DNA of 64,000 nt from Alteribacter populi (GTDB lineage Bacteria; Bacillota; Bacilli; Bacillales; Salisediminibacteriaceae): contig NZ_KZ293963.1 in NCBI RefSeq assembly GCF_002352765.1, positions 4,056,559 through 4,120,558 of the forward strand. Reading direction: 5' to 3'. The notes under the pieces were generated by a model. That model saw only the letters and a list, made by a program, of their open reading frames with translations, searched no databases and had not been told where the DNA came from. Numbering within the stretch: the stretch's first letter is position 1; the number at the start of each line of letters is the position of its first letter. This document shows, piece after piece, positions 55,097 to 63,286 of this stretch. The translations under genes were made by a program, and so were the position numbers.

Positions 55097-56401
55097 ATGA
55101 AAATTCGATTAGGAGCTGTAGGGCCAGAAGATTCGATACGAAAAATAGAAAAAGTGGCCAGTAGGTTTCCGGATTTACGAGTAATATCATTCCCTTATGA
55201 AAAAACGGAAGAAACAATGCAAATTATTGAAGATAACCAAGGTAAAGTTGATCACTGGTTTTTTTCTGGACAAGCTCCTTATTATTTTGCAGAGTCTCAA
55301 GGTCTTGTTAAAAATTCTGAGGCAAGCTACCCACCATTATATGGATCAAGCCTTCTTGGAAAGTTATTGGAAGCTCAATATGAGCAAGGAAAATTATTAA
55401 CGAGCATTAGTCTTGATACGATTAGTAATGATGAGGTGGACTCCTTTCAGCAAATGCTTTCAACTGAAGTGTTGTCAATTCACAACTATCCTTATGAAGG
55501 GTACTTGCCCGCGAATGAAATGGTTAATTTTCATGAAAAGCTTTATAAAGAAGGGGAGATTTCAGTTGCTTTTACCGGAATTCGAGCTGTTTATTCAGAA
55601 TTGAAAAAGCGTGGGGTCCCTTGTTATCGAGTGACTCCAACAGATCTTGCAATTCAACTGGCGATGAAATACCTTCGTGAGCACATTCACTCTTATTTGT
55701 ACCGAAAATCTCAAATTGCTATTGTCGGTATTCAAAGAATTACCTGTCCGGATCAGACTCAAGAGGATTACTACTCTTTTAAAATGAAGCATCGTGAATT
55801 GGATATAAAACGGCTTATTCTTCAGTATGCAGAAAAAGTCCATGGATCAAATATTCAAATGGGAGATGAGTTGTTTTTCATTTACACCACTCGTGGTGAA
55901 CTGGAGCTTCAAACGTACGAGCCTCTCTTTACTCTTATCAATCAGTCTGAATTGCAAACGGGGTTAAGGCTTCGAACTGTAATCGGGTACGGGCGTACAG
56001 CCATTGAAGCAGAACAAAATGTTCGAATTGCTTTTCAGGAGGCTAAAAACACAAAAGAAAGAGTGATTATGAGTGTAGACGAAGATAAAGAAGTTCATCA
56101 GATTTCGGAGTCAGAAGGCGAAGTAACCTTTAACCAACGGCAATGGGGAGAAAAGTGGCTTGAAAAATTTAAAGCTGCTCAGATAAGTCCGGGTATCGTT
56201 TCAAAGATCCAGTCGATTTCAGAATACTATAGCCAGACTATCGTTAGTGCCAAGGACATTTCCACCTGGTTAAATAGTACAGATCGGAATGCCCGGCGGA
56301 TTCTCACCGCATTGGAGGAAATGGGACTTGCCAAAGTCACAGGTGAAGAACAACCAGGACAACGTGGCCGTCCAAGAAAAGTGTATAAACTTACATTTTA
56401 A
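55097..56401 (+). CDS. Probable operon regulator with C-terminal winged helix
   Basis: The 434-residue protein starts 2 nt after the previous stop. Residues 1 to about 190 resemble a periplasmic-binding-like sensor fold (MKIRLGAVGPEDSIRKIEKV). The middle part (about 210-330) has a degenerate GGDEF/cyclase-like pattern (VIGYGRTAIEAEQNVRIAFQEA). The last 80 residues form a winged helix (ISTWLNSTDRNARRILTALE, EEQPGQRGRPRKVYKL). There is no membrane segment. I do not know a named family. Its place as last gene of the operon suggests it senses the imported compound. Confidence 0.72.
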   Translation: MKIRLGAVGPEDSIRKIEKVASRFPDLRVISFPYEKTEETMQIIEDNQGKVDHWFFSGQAPYYFAESQGLVKNSEASYPPLYGSSLLGKLLEAQYEQGKLLTSISLDTISNDEVDSFQQMLSTEVLSIHNYPYEGYLPANEMVNFHEKLYKEGEISVAFTGIRAVYSELKKRGVPCYRVTPTDLAIQLAMKYLREHIHSYLYRKSQIAIVGIQRITCPDQTQEDYYSFKMKHRELDIKRLILQYAEKVHGSNIQMGDELFFIYTTRGELELQTYEPLFTLINQSELQTGLRLRTVIGYGRTAIEAEQNVRIAFQEAKNTKERVIMSVDEDKEVHQISESEGEVTFNQRQWGEKWLEKFKAAQISPGIVSKIQSISEYYSQTIVSAKDISTWLNSTDRNARRILTALEEMGLAKVTGEEQPGQRGRPRKVYKLTF

Positions 56402-56402
56402 A

Positions 56403-56430
56403 AAGCACCATTACCGGTGCTTTTATTATT
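56403..56430 (+). terminator. Operon terminator
   Basis: A stem AAAGCACC/GGTGCTTT with loop ATTACC is followed by a T-rich run. Confidence 0.85.
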
Positions 56431-57028
56431 GTCAAAGAATCTAACCCACGTCAGCCCTGAAGTCGGGAATAAGGCATGCAAAGACGGGAGAAAAGCTTGA
56501 ATTCGAGATTACGACTAAAATCGATGATTTGCTTTGCTAACATAATGTTAGGGTTTACTGTTGGTTGAATGGAAGAGGAGGGAATTTAGGTTAGGCTGTA
56601 GGAATGATCCCCACAATCTTACAGGTTTTATGTAATAAATTTCAATTCTCCCATTACTTTTGTACGGAGAGATATTTATGAAATATAAGAAAAAAGTAAA
56701 TATTAAAATAATTTGTTCTTTACAATGTTTGTGAAGTATAGTAGTTTTATAATTGAGCTTTTACGAAATCTTTCGAAAAATGTAATAAGAAAGAATTTGT
56801 AGAAGAGACAGGCTTTTTACAAATGCTAACTGCCATTTTATTTTGTTTAATAAGATTATGAAACAATGCATTCATCAATAAATAGGCAGAGTTGGAAGTA
56901 CGCCAGTATGGCTTTCTTTTATCTAGCAGAACCGGACATAGTAGACTACAATTATTTTTCAGAATTTATAGTTTATTAGGTGTATTATGTAAATAGCCTG
57001 TTAGATATTATTAAAGGGGGAAATCAAG
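56431..57028. other. Intergenic region before the binding-protein gene
   Basis: This 600-bp stretch has no gene that I can support. ATTTTTCAGAATTTA at 56954-56968 is a weaker CodY-like site (11 of 15). TTTACA...TATAGT/TATAAT elements lie around 56715-56755, but none forms a clean promoter. Confidence 0.4.
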
Positions 57029-58654
57029 ATGTTCAAGCGAAAAAAATCCTTTAAAGCAGGTGCTTTCTCACTTGCTCTGGCTCTTACTGTTGCAGGTTGT
57101 GCCAGTGAACCTGATGAAGCTGCTGACACCGGAACAGACGGTGACAATGGCGAGGACAACGGAGAAAGCGTAGAAGGCCAGGAAGGTGGGGATCTGATCA
57201 TTGGCGTTCTTTCTGACATAAACTCAATGGATCCTCATACGTCTAATGATGTACCATCCGGTCAGATTCAAACAAACCTTTATGAGACGTTGGTAAAGTT
57301 TGATGAAGACATGGAACTAGAACCATACTTGGCAACAGATTGGGAAATGGTCGATGACCTAGTATGGGAGTTTAATCTTCAAGAAGGCGTTACATTCCAT
57401 GACGGCTCAGATTTCAATGCAGAAGTCGTAAAGGCTAATATTGATCGAATCAATGACGAAGAAATTGGCTCACCTCGTGCGATCCTTTTTGAAATCATTG
57501 AAGAAGTTAACGTGGTAGATGATTATACGGTTGAAATTGTGACGGAAGATCCATTTGCACCACTTCCAGCTCACTTTGCTCACTATGCTTCAAGTATGAT
57601 CAGTAAAGAATCTATTGATGGCGATTATGCTGCTATGGAAGATGGCGATCAGCCTGGTGACTATATTAACCAGCACCCATCAGGAACCGGATTCTTTGAA
57701 TTTGAAGACAGAGATCCAGGGAATGAGGTTACTTTAACGAATTTTGAAGGCTACTGGGGAGATCATGCCAAAGTAGATAGTGTTACGTTTAAAGTTGTGC
57801 CTGAAGACTTAACACGTATTGGTGAATTAGAGTCAGGTGCAGCTCATATTATCGATCCAGTAACACCAAGTGACCTTAACCGTGTAGAAAATACGGATGG
57901 TACGAATTCCTATATGAGAGATGCTGCAAGTATTACCTATCTAGGATTTAATATGGAAAAAGAGCCGTTCGATGATCCGTTAGTGCGTAGAGCTCTATCA
58001 ATTGCACTAGACAAAGAGTCGATGCTCGAAGCCACCCTAGAAGGCACGGGTGAACCTGCAAATGGTCCAATCAACGATACACAGTTTGGTTATAGTGAAG
58101 AGGTTCCTGTGCAAGAGCAAGACTTAGAAGAAGCAAGAGAATTATTAGCTGAAGCAGGCTACGAGGACGGTTTTGAGACAACGATTTGGACAAATGACAG
58201 CCGCGAGCGTATTGATATCGCGGAAGTAGCGCAAGCCAATTTTGCAGAAATCGGTGTTGATGTAGAAATTGAAGTCGTCGAGTGGGGCGCGTATCTTGAT
58301 AGTACGGGCGCCGGCGAACATGATATGTTTATCCTAGGTCTATCCCTCGGAACTGGTGATGCTGATTATCCAATGCATATGCTGTTCCACTCAACTAATG
58401 CAGGACCATCAGGAAACCGTTCATTCATGCAAGACGAAGAATTTGACCAAATGCTTCACGAAGCACGTGTGGAAAGTGACGAAGAAACTCGTTTAGCGAT
58501 GTATGTTGAAGTGGTTGAATACTTGAACGAACAAGCTCCTATGGCGTTTTTATATCACCCATCTCATATTATGGGATACAGTGATAGTGTTGATGGATTC
58601 TGGGCTGACGGTTCTGGACTTTATCAATTGCAAGACGTAACAATTTCAGAATAA
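57029..58654 (+). CDS. ABC transporter substrate-binding lipoprotein (peptide/nickel family)
   Basis: The 541-residue extracytoplasmic solute receptor has a signal peptide with lipobox LTVAGCAS (Cys near 26) and a 25-residue Asp/Glu/Gly-rich linker. The SBP_bac_5 fold follows: DINSMDPHTSNDVPSGQIQT, LATDWEMVDD, VTFHDGSDFNAEVVKANI, and DPLVRRALSIALDKESML. GGGGG precedes the ATG. No permease or ATPase gene is adjacent, so it must share another system. Proximity to the amidohydrolase operon suggests a related nutrient (peptide or acylated amino acid). Confidence 0.92.
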   Translation: MFKRKKSFKAGAFSLALALTVAGCASEPDEAADTGTDGDNGEDNGESVEGQEGGDLIIGVLSDINSMDPHTSNDVPSGQIQTNLYETLVKFDEDMELEPYLATDWEMVDDLVWEFNLQEGVTFHDGSDFNAEVVKANIDRINDEEIGSPRAILFEIIEEVNVVDDYTVEIVTEDPFAPLPAHFAHYASSMISKESIDGDYAAMEDGDQPGDYINQHPSGTGFFEFEDRDPGNEVTLTNFEGYWGDHAKVDSVTFKVVPEDLTRIGELESGAAHIIDPVTPSDLNRVENTDGTNSYMRDAASITYLGFNMEKEPFDDPLVRRALSIALDKESMLEATLEGTGEPANGPINDTQFGYSEEVPVQEQDLEEARELLAEAGYEDGFETTIWTNDSRERIDIAEVAQANFAEIGVDVEIEVVEWGAYLDSTGAGEHDMFILGLSLGTGDADYPMHMLFHSTNAGPSGNRSFMQDEEFDQMLHEARVESDEETRLAMYVEVVEYLNEQAPMAFLYHPSHIMGYSDSVDGFWADGSGLYQLQDVTISE

Positions 58655-58676
58655 AATATCGTAATAAAAGTATAAA

Positions 58677-58722
58677 TAAAACACGTCAGGTATAGTGAAA
58701 CATGCCTGGCGTGTTTTTATTA
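58677..58722 (+). terminator. Binding-protein gene terminator
   Basis: AACACGTCAGG pairs with CCTGGCGTGTT (one wobble) and TTTTATT follows. Confidence 0.85.
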
Positions 58723-58811
58723 TAAGCGGATAAAAATTTTTGTTGGTTTAGGAAACAATTCTAAAAAAAATCAGGGTTTATTCTACGGTAAAACAATTGA
58801 ATGAATTGCAT

Positions 58812-59006
58812 TATTCTGAGCTCAGGAGGCTTGGCAGTTCGTCCGCGGAAAGCGAGCAGATGCAGGCCAACGGAGCAACATAAAGTCCCTCTTAATTTAA
58901 CACCAAGCAAGTTGGAGACCGTAGCCTAGTTGAATTGCGTTTAAAAGGTCTCTTAATAAAAAATGAGAAGAGATATTATTTTGAAGTTGTGTGCTTTTTT
59001 AAACAA
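58812..59006. repeat. Dispersed repeat (copy D, internally deleted)
   Basis: It shares with copy C (38060-38290) the left end ATTCTGAGC, the middle TTCGTCCGCGGAAAGCGAGC and the right end GAGATATTATTTTGAAGTTG continuing TGTGCTTTTTTAAACAAATG. The segment with ACCCCGCAGGG is missing, and an unrelated ~80-bp stretch is present instead. Confidence 0.78.
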
Positions 59007-59082
59007 ATGAATGATGAAAGTGATTCAATTAAATTCTAAAAAAGTTTATTCTACCTTGAAGCAATTCCAACCCCAACTGAAC

Positions 59083-60273
59083 TTACATATATAAGCTTGC
59101 GAGAAAGATGCCGAGATTATCCTGGTAGATTTCATCAAATTGTTCAATCGGTAAAGGGTTTACACCCCTGCCTAATTCGACTGTAAAACCTGGCTTTTGA
59201 AACTCCTGGATAAACCAGTCTTTATAGCCAGCATAGCTGTCTACATACTGAATAGGCTCAAAACCGCTCACTCTGGCAAACTCATTTACAATCGTTTCTG
59301 ACTCTTCTGGCTCAAGCCCTTGAAACCCCCAGAAGATCACTTCTCCTTGCGTGTGATAAGCGAGAACCCGGTCAAAGTCAGATTCGATGGCTAAGTCTGC
59401 CATGGCGATCGCCTCGGGTTCAGTTAAAGGTTCCTCGCCCGGAAAGTCTCTTGGAGAAGGCTGACCTGGTTTAACTGCTGCTTCTTCCACCCAAAGAGCA
59501 GGGTATTGATTATTTAAATCCACGCCTCTAATGTTAGCTTTCCACCCAGAAAAGTCAGTGCTTTCGTTGTTTATCTCTAATACCTCGCTTCTATATGGCT
59601 CTTCTTCTGGTAGACCGCGAACAACTAAATCAACACCATCAGGATTCACATTCGGTACAACAGATAATAGGACACTTTCGTAATACGGGGAGAGTTCAAG
59701 GCCTCTAACCGGCTCTTGATTTGTTAATGCTAACAAATATTGATTTAACGTCTGCATGAGAATGGGAGTAGTAATCCATTCATGAGCATGGAACGACCCG
59801 TTCATATGCACTCTTTTTGTACCACGTCCAACACGCAATTCAATCAGGTCCTTCCCCATAACAGAGCTACCGATTGTTCGGGAAGTGATGAAAGGATATA
59901 TAGTAACGAGTTGACGAATATCATTTATCATCGCTGCAAAATCATAGGCTCTTTTTCCTTGGACGATAGGCATGTGAACTCTTACAGGAACATTAATTGT
60001 TTGACCAGTTTGGAGGTTAAAAGGACTTAGAGTGGGATTGAGCAGTTGGATCATATCAGAGTGAACACCGAGGCGATTAGCAATCATCCAAAATGAATCA
60101 CCAGGTTGAATTGTATAAAAGTTCACAAAATAACCGGGAATCCGAACGACCTGACCAACTTGCAACGCTTCTGAATTTTCAGCTGGGTTTGAGTCGATAA
60201 TTAAAGGCATGGGAATCGCAAAGAGTTGACTATAGTACCAAAAACTATCTCCTTGTCTTACGCGAATATTCAT
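59083..60273 (-). CDS. LysM-M14 gamma-D-glutamyl-diamino acid endopeptidase
   Basis: The 396-residue protein has two LysM peptidoglycan-binding modules (1-48 with VRQGDSFWYYSQLFAIP; 50-98 with TIQPGDSFWMIANRLGV) and an M14 zinc carboxypeptidase domain. Zinc ligands are H and E in SFHAHEWITT and H in LAYHTQGE; the catalytic Glu is in GFTVELGRGVNP. The order matches endopeptidase I (ENP1, YqgT-like), which cuts the gamma-D-Glu-diaminopimelate bond of spore or vegetative wall peptides. There is no signal peptide, as in ENP1, which acts in or around the sporulating cell. Confidence 0.92.
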   Translation of the reverse strand: MNIRVRQGDSFWYYSQLFAIPMPLIIDSNPAENSEALQVGQVVRIPGYFVNFYTIQPGDSFWMIANRLGVHSDMIQLLNPTLSPFNLQTGQTINVPVRVHMPIVQGKRAYDFAAMINDIRQLVTIYPFITSRTIGSSVMGKDLIELRVGRGTKRVHMNGSFHAHEWITTPILMQTLNQYLLALTNQEPVRGLELSPYYESVLLSVVPNVNPDGVDLVVRGLPEEEPYRSEVLEINNESTDFSGWKANIRGVDLNNQYPALWVEEAAVKPGQPSPRDFPGEEPLTEPEAIAMADLAIESDFDRVLAYHTQGEVIFWGFQGLEPEESETIVNEFARVSGFEPIQYVDSYAGYKDWFIQEFQKPGFTVELGRGVNPLPIEQFDEIYQDNLGIFLASLYM

Positions 60274-60477
60274 AGGATTTATCCCCTTTTTCTTGGTTAT
60301 TGTTCATTTTTATGAAAGAGAAGAGAGGAATATTAGTTGAAGGTTTTAAAAAACTGTTTTCATTAAAGTTTGTTGCTTTTTCCAAAGCAAATGATGATAC
60401 GGAAGAATGAATGAGCCCGCAACGATGTCACACTTCAACAAACAAATCGCAACAACCTTTTTTAAAAGGAGCCTTAA

Positions 60478-60532
60478 AACAATGTAAGGATCTGTTCTCG
60501 TTAGGTTGAAAACAGATCCTTACATTGTTTTT
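60478..60532. terminator. Long hairpin after the 60.5-kb gene
   Basis: A 19-bp perfect stem (60478-60496 with 60511-60529) has a 14-nt loop and TTT on both strands. It stands between two minus-strand genes and would end the upstream one. Confidence 0.85.
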
Positions 60533-60548
60533 AGTATACAGATAGTGT

Positions 60549-61007
60549 TTAGATGCGAGTGAATCCTTCTTCATCCAAATATTGTGCCGCTTCATTGTAG
60601 GAGTTAAAGGTGCCATCTAAGTCTGTATCAGCGTAGACATTCCATTGTTCATTTTCTTTTACTAGTGTAAGTGTCTGAGTGTATTGATTGATCCAGATTT
60701 CGTCTTCAAATGTACCTTGATCTTCTTCGCTAGGGGTCAGTGATGAAATCGCCTTTTCAATGACAGACCTTAGTGCCTTTTCAGTAAAATTGCGAATGTT
60801 GACCATTCCTTTATCATTCACCTCATATCCGGTTAGCTCACCGGCGTAAACAAAGCCGTTTCCATTCGGATGCAAATGATAAACGACATTTAACTTATCA
60901 ATTGTACTCTCAGGGTAATGAAAATTGACTCGCCCCATCGAAACATTTCTTCTTTCTAATTCGGGATAAGACTCGATAATCGCTAATTTTTGTTCAAAAG
61001 TTAACAT
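60549..61007 (-). CDS. Conserved protein of unknown function
   Basis: The 152-residue soluble acidic protein starts MLTFEQKLAIIESYPELERR and includes VYHLHPNGNGFVYAGEL. It has no catalytic motif, signal or membrane segment. GGAGG is 4 nt before the ATG. Good codon use and own terminator support a real gene; the function is unknown. Confidence 0.75.
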   Translation of the reverse strand: MLTFEQKLAIIESYPELERRNVSMGRVNFHYPESTIDKLNVVYHLHPNGNGFVYAGELTGYEVNDKGMVNIRNFTEKALRSVIEKAISSLTPSEEDQGTFEDEIWINQYTQTLTLVKENEQWNVYADTDLDGTFNSYNEAAQYLDEEGFTRI

Positions 61008-61191
61008 AAATCCTCCAAAATGTTTTGCAGTATTTTCGCTTGCTTATTATACCAATGTTCTCATCAAAATAAAACGTTCAACGAAGACACAAATTGTTCA
61101 CTGAAATTTATAAGAATAGTCAAATAGTTTAGTAGATTTATGGTTCCAACATGATAAAATAAAGGTAGTATCTTAAAGGGAGCGTTAGACG

Positions 61192-61791
61192 ATGAAACTT
61201 TGGTTTAAAAAAGTATCAATAATCCTAATTACATTTATGACGTTAGGGATGTTTATCCCACCTACATATTTAGATGCAAGTTCTGAAGCGGAAGATTTTA
61301 TTTCTTCTTCAGATTCGAATGATTCACTACCACCGGATGCTGAAGACGAGTTTGATTTTGAAGAGGATCTGGCAGATGATGAATCGATTGACGATGTCAT
61401 TGAACGGATCACGGAAGAAGCAAAGGAGCAAACGCTTCGTAAGTTAGGACCGAAGATTGCTAAGCAAGTAGAACCTGATGTTTTATCTGCGATTATGCCA
61501 AACATTGAAGACGTGATAAATGAACTCATTGAGCAGGCTGGGGAGGAAAAAATCCCATATTTTACGGTGTCTGAACAACCATCCTCAGGTTATGGTGAGC
61601 GGATCTTTAATATTTTCGACAATGAAACAAATGAAGATGTAGCGAAATTTCATGTAAGACGTGACAATCGGCCGAGAGATGGGTATTGGTTTAATTTTCA
61701 CTATCATTTAAGTCAGGATGGTTTTGAAAAACATCATCAATTAGGGGAAATCTATTGGGATAAAAATATGCCACCAAAGTGGATGTCATAG
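61192..61791 (+). CDS. ypjP: YpjP-like protein
   Basis: The 199-residue protein has an N-terminal signal or anchor helix (about 8-25; IILITFMTLGMFIPP), a very acidic stretch (about 30-75) and a conserved C-terminal domain ending GEIYWDKNMPPKWMS, the mark of B. subtilis YpjP. The function is unknown; it is probably extracytoplasmic. GGGAG precedes the ATG. Confidence 0.85.
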   Translation: MKLWFKKVSIILITFMTLGMFIPPTYLDASSEAEDFISSSDSNDSLPPDAEDEFDFEEDLADDESIDDVIERITEEAKEQTLRKLGPKIAKQVEPDVLSAIMPNIEDVINELIEQAGEEKIPYFTVSEQPSSGYGERIFNIFDNETNEDVAKFHVRRDNRPRDGYWFNFHYHLSQDGFEKHHQLGEIYWDKNMPPKWMS

Positions 61792-61976
61792 TAAAAAGTG
61801 TGAGCTGCTCGTTTTAGAGTGGCTTTTTTTATTGTTTGAGAAAATTATAGTTGTTAAGGTTGTGGTTTTAAAATTTGATAACATACGGACCGAGTGATTG
61901 AATACAGATGGAAGCTTTAGTAGAATGATTCCCAGAAGAATGAGAGGAAATTCAAAAATTAGAAAAGGTGTTTTTT

Positions 61977-63107
61977 ATGAAATCATACATTGTAGTAGGT
62001 GCGGGGATTCTCGGAGCTTCAACGGCTTATCACCTCGCCAAATCAGGAGTGAGCGTAACAGTGGTTGATCGTAAGGATGCAGGACAAGCTACTGATGCTG
62101 CGGCGGGAATCATTTGTCCATGGCTTACTCAGCGTCGGAATAAAGCATGGTATCGCTTGGCAAGTGGGGGAGCTGCGTTTTATCCAGCTTTAATTAAAGA
62201 GCTCGAAGCTGAAGGTGAAACGAACACAGGCTATGAGCAGGTTGGTGCGATCAGTCTTCATACAGACGAAAGCAAGTTGGAAAAAATGAAAGAACGAGCT
62301 CTTAAACGCAGGGAGGATGCACCGGAAATTGGGGAAGTAGTTCTCTTAACGCCTACTGAAACAAAGAGTTTATTTCCTGCATTATCTGCTGAGTATGGAT
62401 CTGTTTATGTAAGTGGTGGAGCCCGTGTAAATGGAAGAGCCCTTCGGGATGCTCTCATGAATGCTGCCCAAAAGCATGGTGCCGTTTTTCGTGAAGGCAA
62501 TGGGGCTCTTGATTTTGAGCATGATAAGGTAACTGGAGTGATGCTTGATGGTGAGGCATTGAAAGCTGATGCCGTGATTGTAACTGGAGGGGCCTGGGCA
62601 AAAGAACTTTTTCAACCTCTAGGTTTTGAGTTTATGGTCACTTCACAAAAGGCACAAATTGTTCATCTGGATTTACATGGTACAGGCACAAGCAAGTGGC
62701 CTGTCGTCATGCCACCGAACAACCAATACCTACTCACTCTTGAAGATGGGCGCATCGTTGTCGGAGCGACACATGAAGATGAGGCAGGAGCCGAATTTGA
62801 CAAGCGTGTAACTGCAGGAGGAGTGCATGAAATACTTGACAAAGCGTTAACGATAGCTCCCGGGTTAGCTTCTGCCACTTTTCTTGAAACGAGAGTTGGA
62901 TTCCGGCCATTCACTCCCGGATTCCTTCCAGTCATCGGTCCATTACCAGAATACAAGGGCCTCTTTGTAGCAAACGGACTAGGTGCTTCTGGATTAACAT
63001 CGGGTCCATTTCTTGGCGCCGAACTAGCTAAACTAGCATTAGGCGATTCGAACAAACTAAACATCAGCGACTACGACATAGCAAAAGCGATCCAAAAATC
63101 CAAGTAA
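61977..63107 (+). CDS. DadA-type FAD-dependent amino acid oxidoreductase
   Basis: The 376-residue flavoprotein of the glycine/D-amino acid oxidase (DAO) family has the N-terminal dinucleotide fold YIVVGAGILGASTAYHLAKS and VVDRKDAGQATDAAAGIICP. The C-terminal FAD contact is LFVANGLGASGLTSGPFLG. The substrate could be a D-amino acid, glycine or sarcosine. ATG 61977 follows AAGGTG; the in-frame GTG at 61968 overlaps that site. It ends at palindrome P8. Confidence 0.88.
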   Translation: MKSYIVVGAGILGASTAYHLAKSGVSVTVVDRKDAGQATDAAAGIICPWLTQRRNKAWYRLASGGAAFYPALIKELEAEGETNTGYEQVGAISLHTDESKLEKMKERALKRREDAPEIGEVVLLTPTETKSLFPALSAEYGSVYVSGGARVNGRALRDALMNAAQKHGAVFREGNGALDFEHDKVTGVMLDGEALKADAVIVTGGAWAKELFQPLGFEFMVTSQKAQIVHLDLHGTGTSKWPVVMPPNNQYLLTLEDGRIVVGATHEDEAGAEFDKRVTAGGVHEILDKALTIAPGLASATFLETRVGFRPFTPGFLPVIGPLPEYKGLFVANGLGASGLTSGPFLGAELAKLALGDSNKLNISDYDIAKAIQKSK

Positions 63108-63136
63108 TGGCTCAGAATCCTATTCATCATTACAAC

Positions 63137-63187
63137 AATGTTGCCCTAAGGCAAAGGGGTCTGACCCCTTTGCCTTAGGGCAACATT
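63137..63187. repeat. Intergenic palindrome P8 (terminator)
   Basis: A 25-bp perfect stem with a single central T (arms AATGTTGCCCTAAGGCAAAG, core GGGGTCTGACCCC) is followed by TTT. It ends the DadA-like gene. Confidence 0.9.
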
Positions 63188-63236
63188 TTTAACGCTGTTT
63201 TTAGTGACGGCGTTAGCTTTTCCACGTTTTTTCGTA

Positions 63237-63267
63237 TTGACTTTGACGTTACGTTATCCTTTATTGT
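63237..63267 (+). promoter_or_regulatory. MerR-type promoter of the mta-like gene
   Basis: TTGACT (63237-63242) and TATTGT (63262-63267) are 19 bp apart, with ACGTTACGT inside the spacer. Overlong spacing with a repeat in the spacer is typical of promoters activated by MerR proteins, here probably its own product. Confidence 0.6.
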
Positions 63268-63286
63268 TAGAGTTGAGGTGATCACC

